40,855 nt of DNA, from the NCBI GenBank assembly GCA_041640815.1, contig JBEPZO010000018.1, forward strand, positions 1-40,855, in the 5' to 3' direction. Numbering within the stretch: the first letter of the stretch is position 1; every line of letters begins with the position of its first letter. Under the pieces are notes generated by a model. That model was not told the DNA's origin, made no database searches, and saw only the letters and a program-made list of their open reading frames with translations. The stretch is from JANWZL01 sp041640815 (GTDB lineage: Bacteria > Pseudomonadota > Gammaproteobacteria > Burkholderiales > Thiobacillaceae). The translations under genes and the position numbers were made by a program. This document shows positions 40,178-40,855 of the stretch, piece after piece.

Positions 40178-40855
40178 TCAGCGCGTTTCGACCTCGAAGC
40201 CGACGACATTTCGCGCCTTGCGGCTAAATTCGATGCCGATCAAGTGGATGGGGCGGCCATCGGCGAGGTATTTGTCGGCATAGCCGCGTTTGATGAGCTG
40301 GGCGAGGGCTTTGCCTTCGGCCGCATCATCCACCACCTTGAACTCGAACAGATAGAGGCGCTCGGGCAGCTTCACGGTGAGATCGATGCACCCCTGGTTG
40401 GTCACGTCCTCGGCGATCAGCTCCAGCCCCAAGGCGGCCAAGTGGCTATAGAAGACGCTCGCCCAGTAGCCCTCGTACTGGGTGATCGGGTTGTTGCGGT
40501 ACCCGTCGTGCGGGATGGCTGCGTACAGGCTTTGCAGGTGCTCATACAGCGCGGTGGTGTCGGCGCTGGCGAGCAGGCCGTACAGGCGGCTTATGGCCTC
40601 CTCAGCAAACGAGGCGTCACCCACCAAGCCCTTCAGGAGCGCATCGTTGAGGCTGTAGGCGACCTCTAGGTTGGGGCAGCCGAGTTCGTTACTCGATGCG
40701 CGCACCCAGGCGCCGCGCGTTGTCATCAAGCAGGGCGTGGATGTGCTCGTCCAGACCGTCAGCATGCTTGAGCCGCCCCTCGGCGAAGCTGAGGCGAATG
40801 ACGGGGTGTTTCTTGCTCCAGTCCCACTTGTCGTGGATGAAAAGGCCACGAAAGA
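40178..40855 (-). pseudogene. Broken AAA-ATPase-like / PD-(D/E)XK nuclease-domain gene (runs off the window)
   Basis: Two pieces in different frames. From the right edge to a stop at 40691-40689 the minus strand reads FRGLFIHDKWDWSKKHPVIR and SFAEGRLKHADGLDEHIHAL, typical of the AAA-ATPase-like domain (PF09820 type). From about 40688 to 40178 another frame reads LGCPNLEVAYSLNDALLKGL and ends with a PD-(D/E)XK core (GCIDLTVKLPERLYLFEFKV, Asp and Glu-x-Lys), the family's C-terminal DUF1703 part. In intact relatives some 200 or more residues separate these pieces, so an internal deletion with a frame change is the simplest reading. The second piece has no good start of its own. Intact family members are common, often multicopy, and of unclear role. 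Confidence 0.75.

Noticed and set aside
1..40855. CRISPR array, tRNA/rRNA genes, insertion sequences, prophage or attachment sites
   Set aside because: No regularly spaced direct repeats, no transposase or integrase frames, and no tRNA-like cloverleaf were noticed when reading both strands.

Overview
The window looks like chromosomal DNA of a GC-rich (about 60% or more by eye) betaproteobacterium, probably from the Nitrosomonadales/Hydrogenophilales side (Thiobacillus-like). The support is gene order and protein type: serC-serA-pheA-hisC-tyrA-aroA-cmk-rpsA-ihfB-lapB-pyrF, yceD-rpmF-plsX-fabH-fabD-fabG-acpP-fabF-pabC-mltG-tmk-holB-pilZ-tatD, and clpS-clpA divergent from cspA next to icd. The genus is inference; no rRNA or other marker lies here. 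Almost everything is core metabolism. I see no CRISPR array, tRNA, rRNA, insertion sequence, prophage or defence island.

Layout. 1-2058: the start of an iron ABC transporter binding protein gene (minus strand, runs off the left edge) behind a Fur-box promoter, then an overlapping pair for a secreted protein of unknown function and an NlpC/P60 peptidase. 2059-4397: an all-helical unknown protein followed by a UbiB/AarF-type kinase-like protein. 4581-14096: one long plus-strand run for serine and aromatic amino acid synthesis (serC, serA, pheA, hisC, tyrA, aroA) passing into cmk, rpsA and ihfB. 14218-18322: lapB, pyrF, a UDP-glucose dehydrogenase gene and cysM. 18410-23324: minus-strand genes (a decayed reading frame, an RsmI-like methylase, maf/yceF, and both subunits of a two-subunit pyruvate carboxylase). 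23662-34762: the yceD-rpmF-plsX-fab cluster through tatD, with membrane-lipid synthesis as the theme and pabC, mltG, tmk, holB, pilZ and tatD in the usual downstream order. 34828-37400: clpA and clpS (minus). 37585-37788: a cold-shock protein gene. 38110-39924: icd (minus) and a rluE-like gene (plus), divergent with only 27 bp between starts. 40178-40855: a broken AAA-ATPase-like/PD-(D/E)XK gene running off the right edge.

Many genes overlap by ATGA or GTGA junctions (pheA/hisC, hisC/tyrA, pyrF/ugd, plsX/fabH, tmk/holB, holB/pilZ), so translational coupling is common. Signals outside coding DNA include a Fur-controlled promoter, hairpins that abut the starts of pheA and lapB, a terminator-like hairpin in the rpsA leader, a promoter nested in a hairpin before acpP, and paired divergent promoters between clpS and cspA. 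I did not find a convincing new multi-gene system. The best leads are the helical protein/UbiB pair, the pheA leader hairpin, the serine at the glyphosate-sensitivity site of AroA, and two decayed genes.
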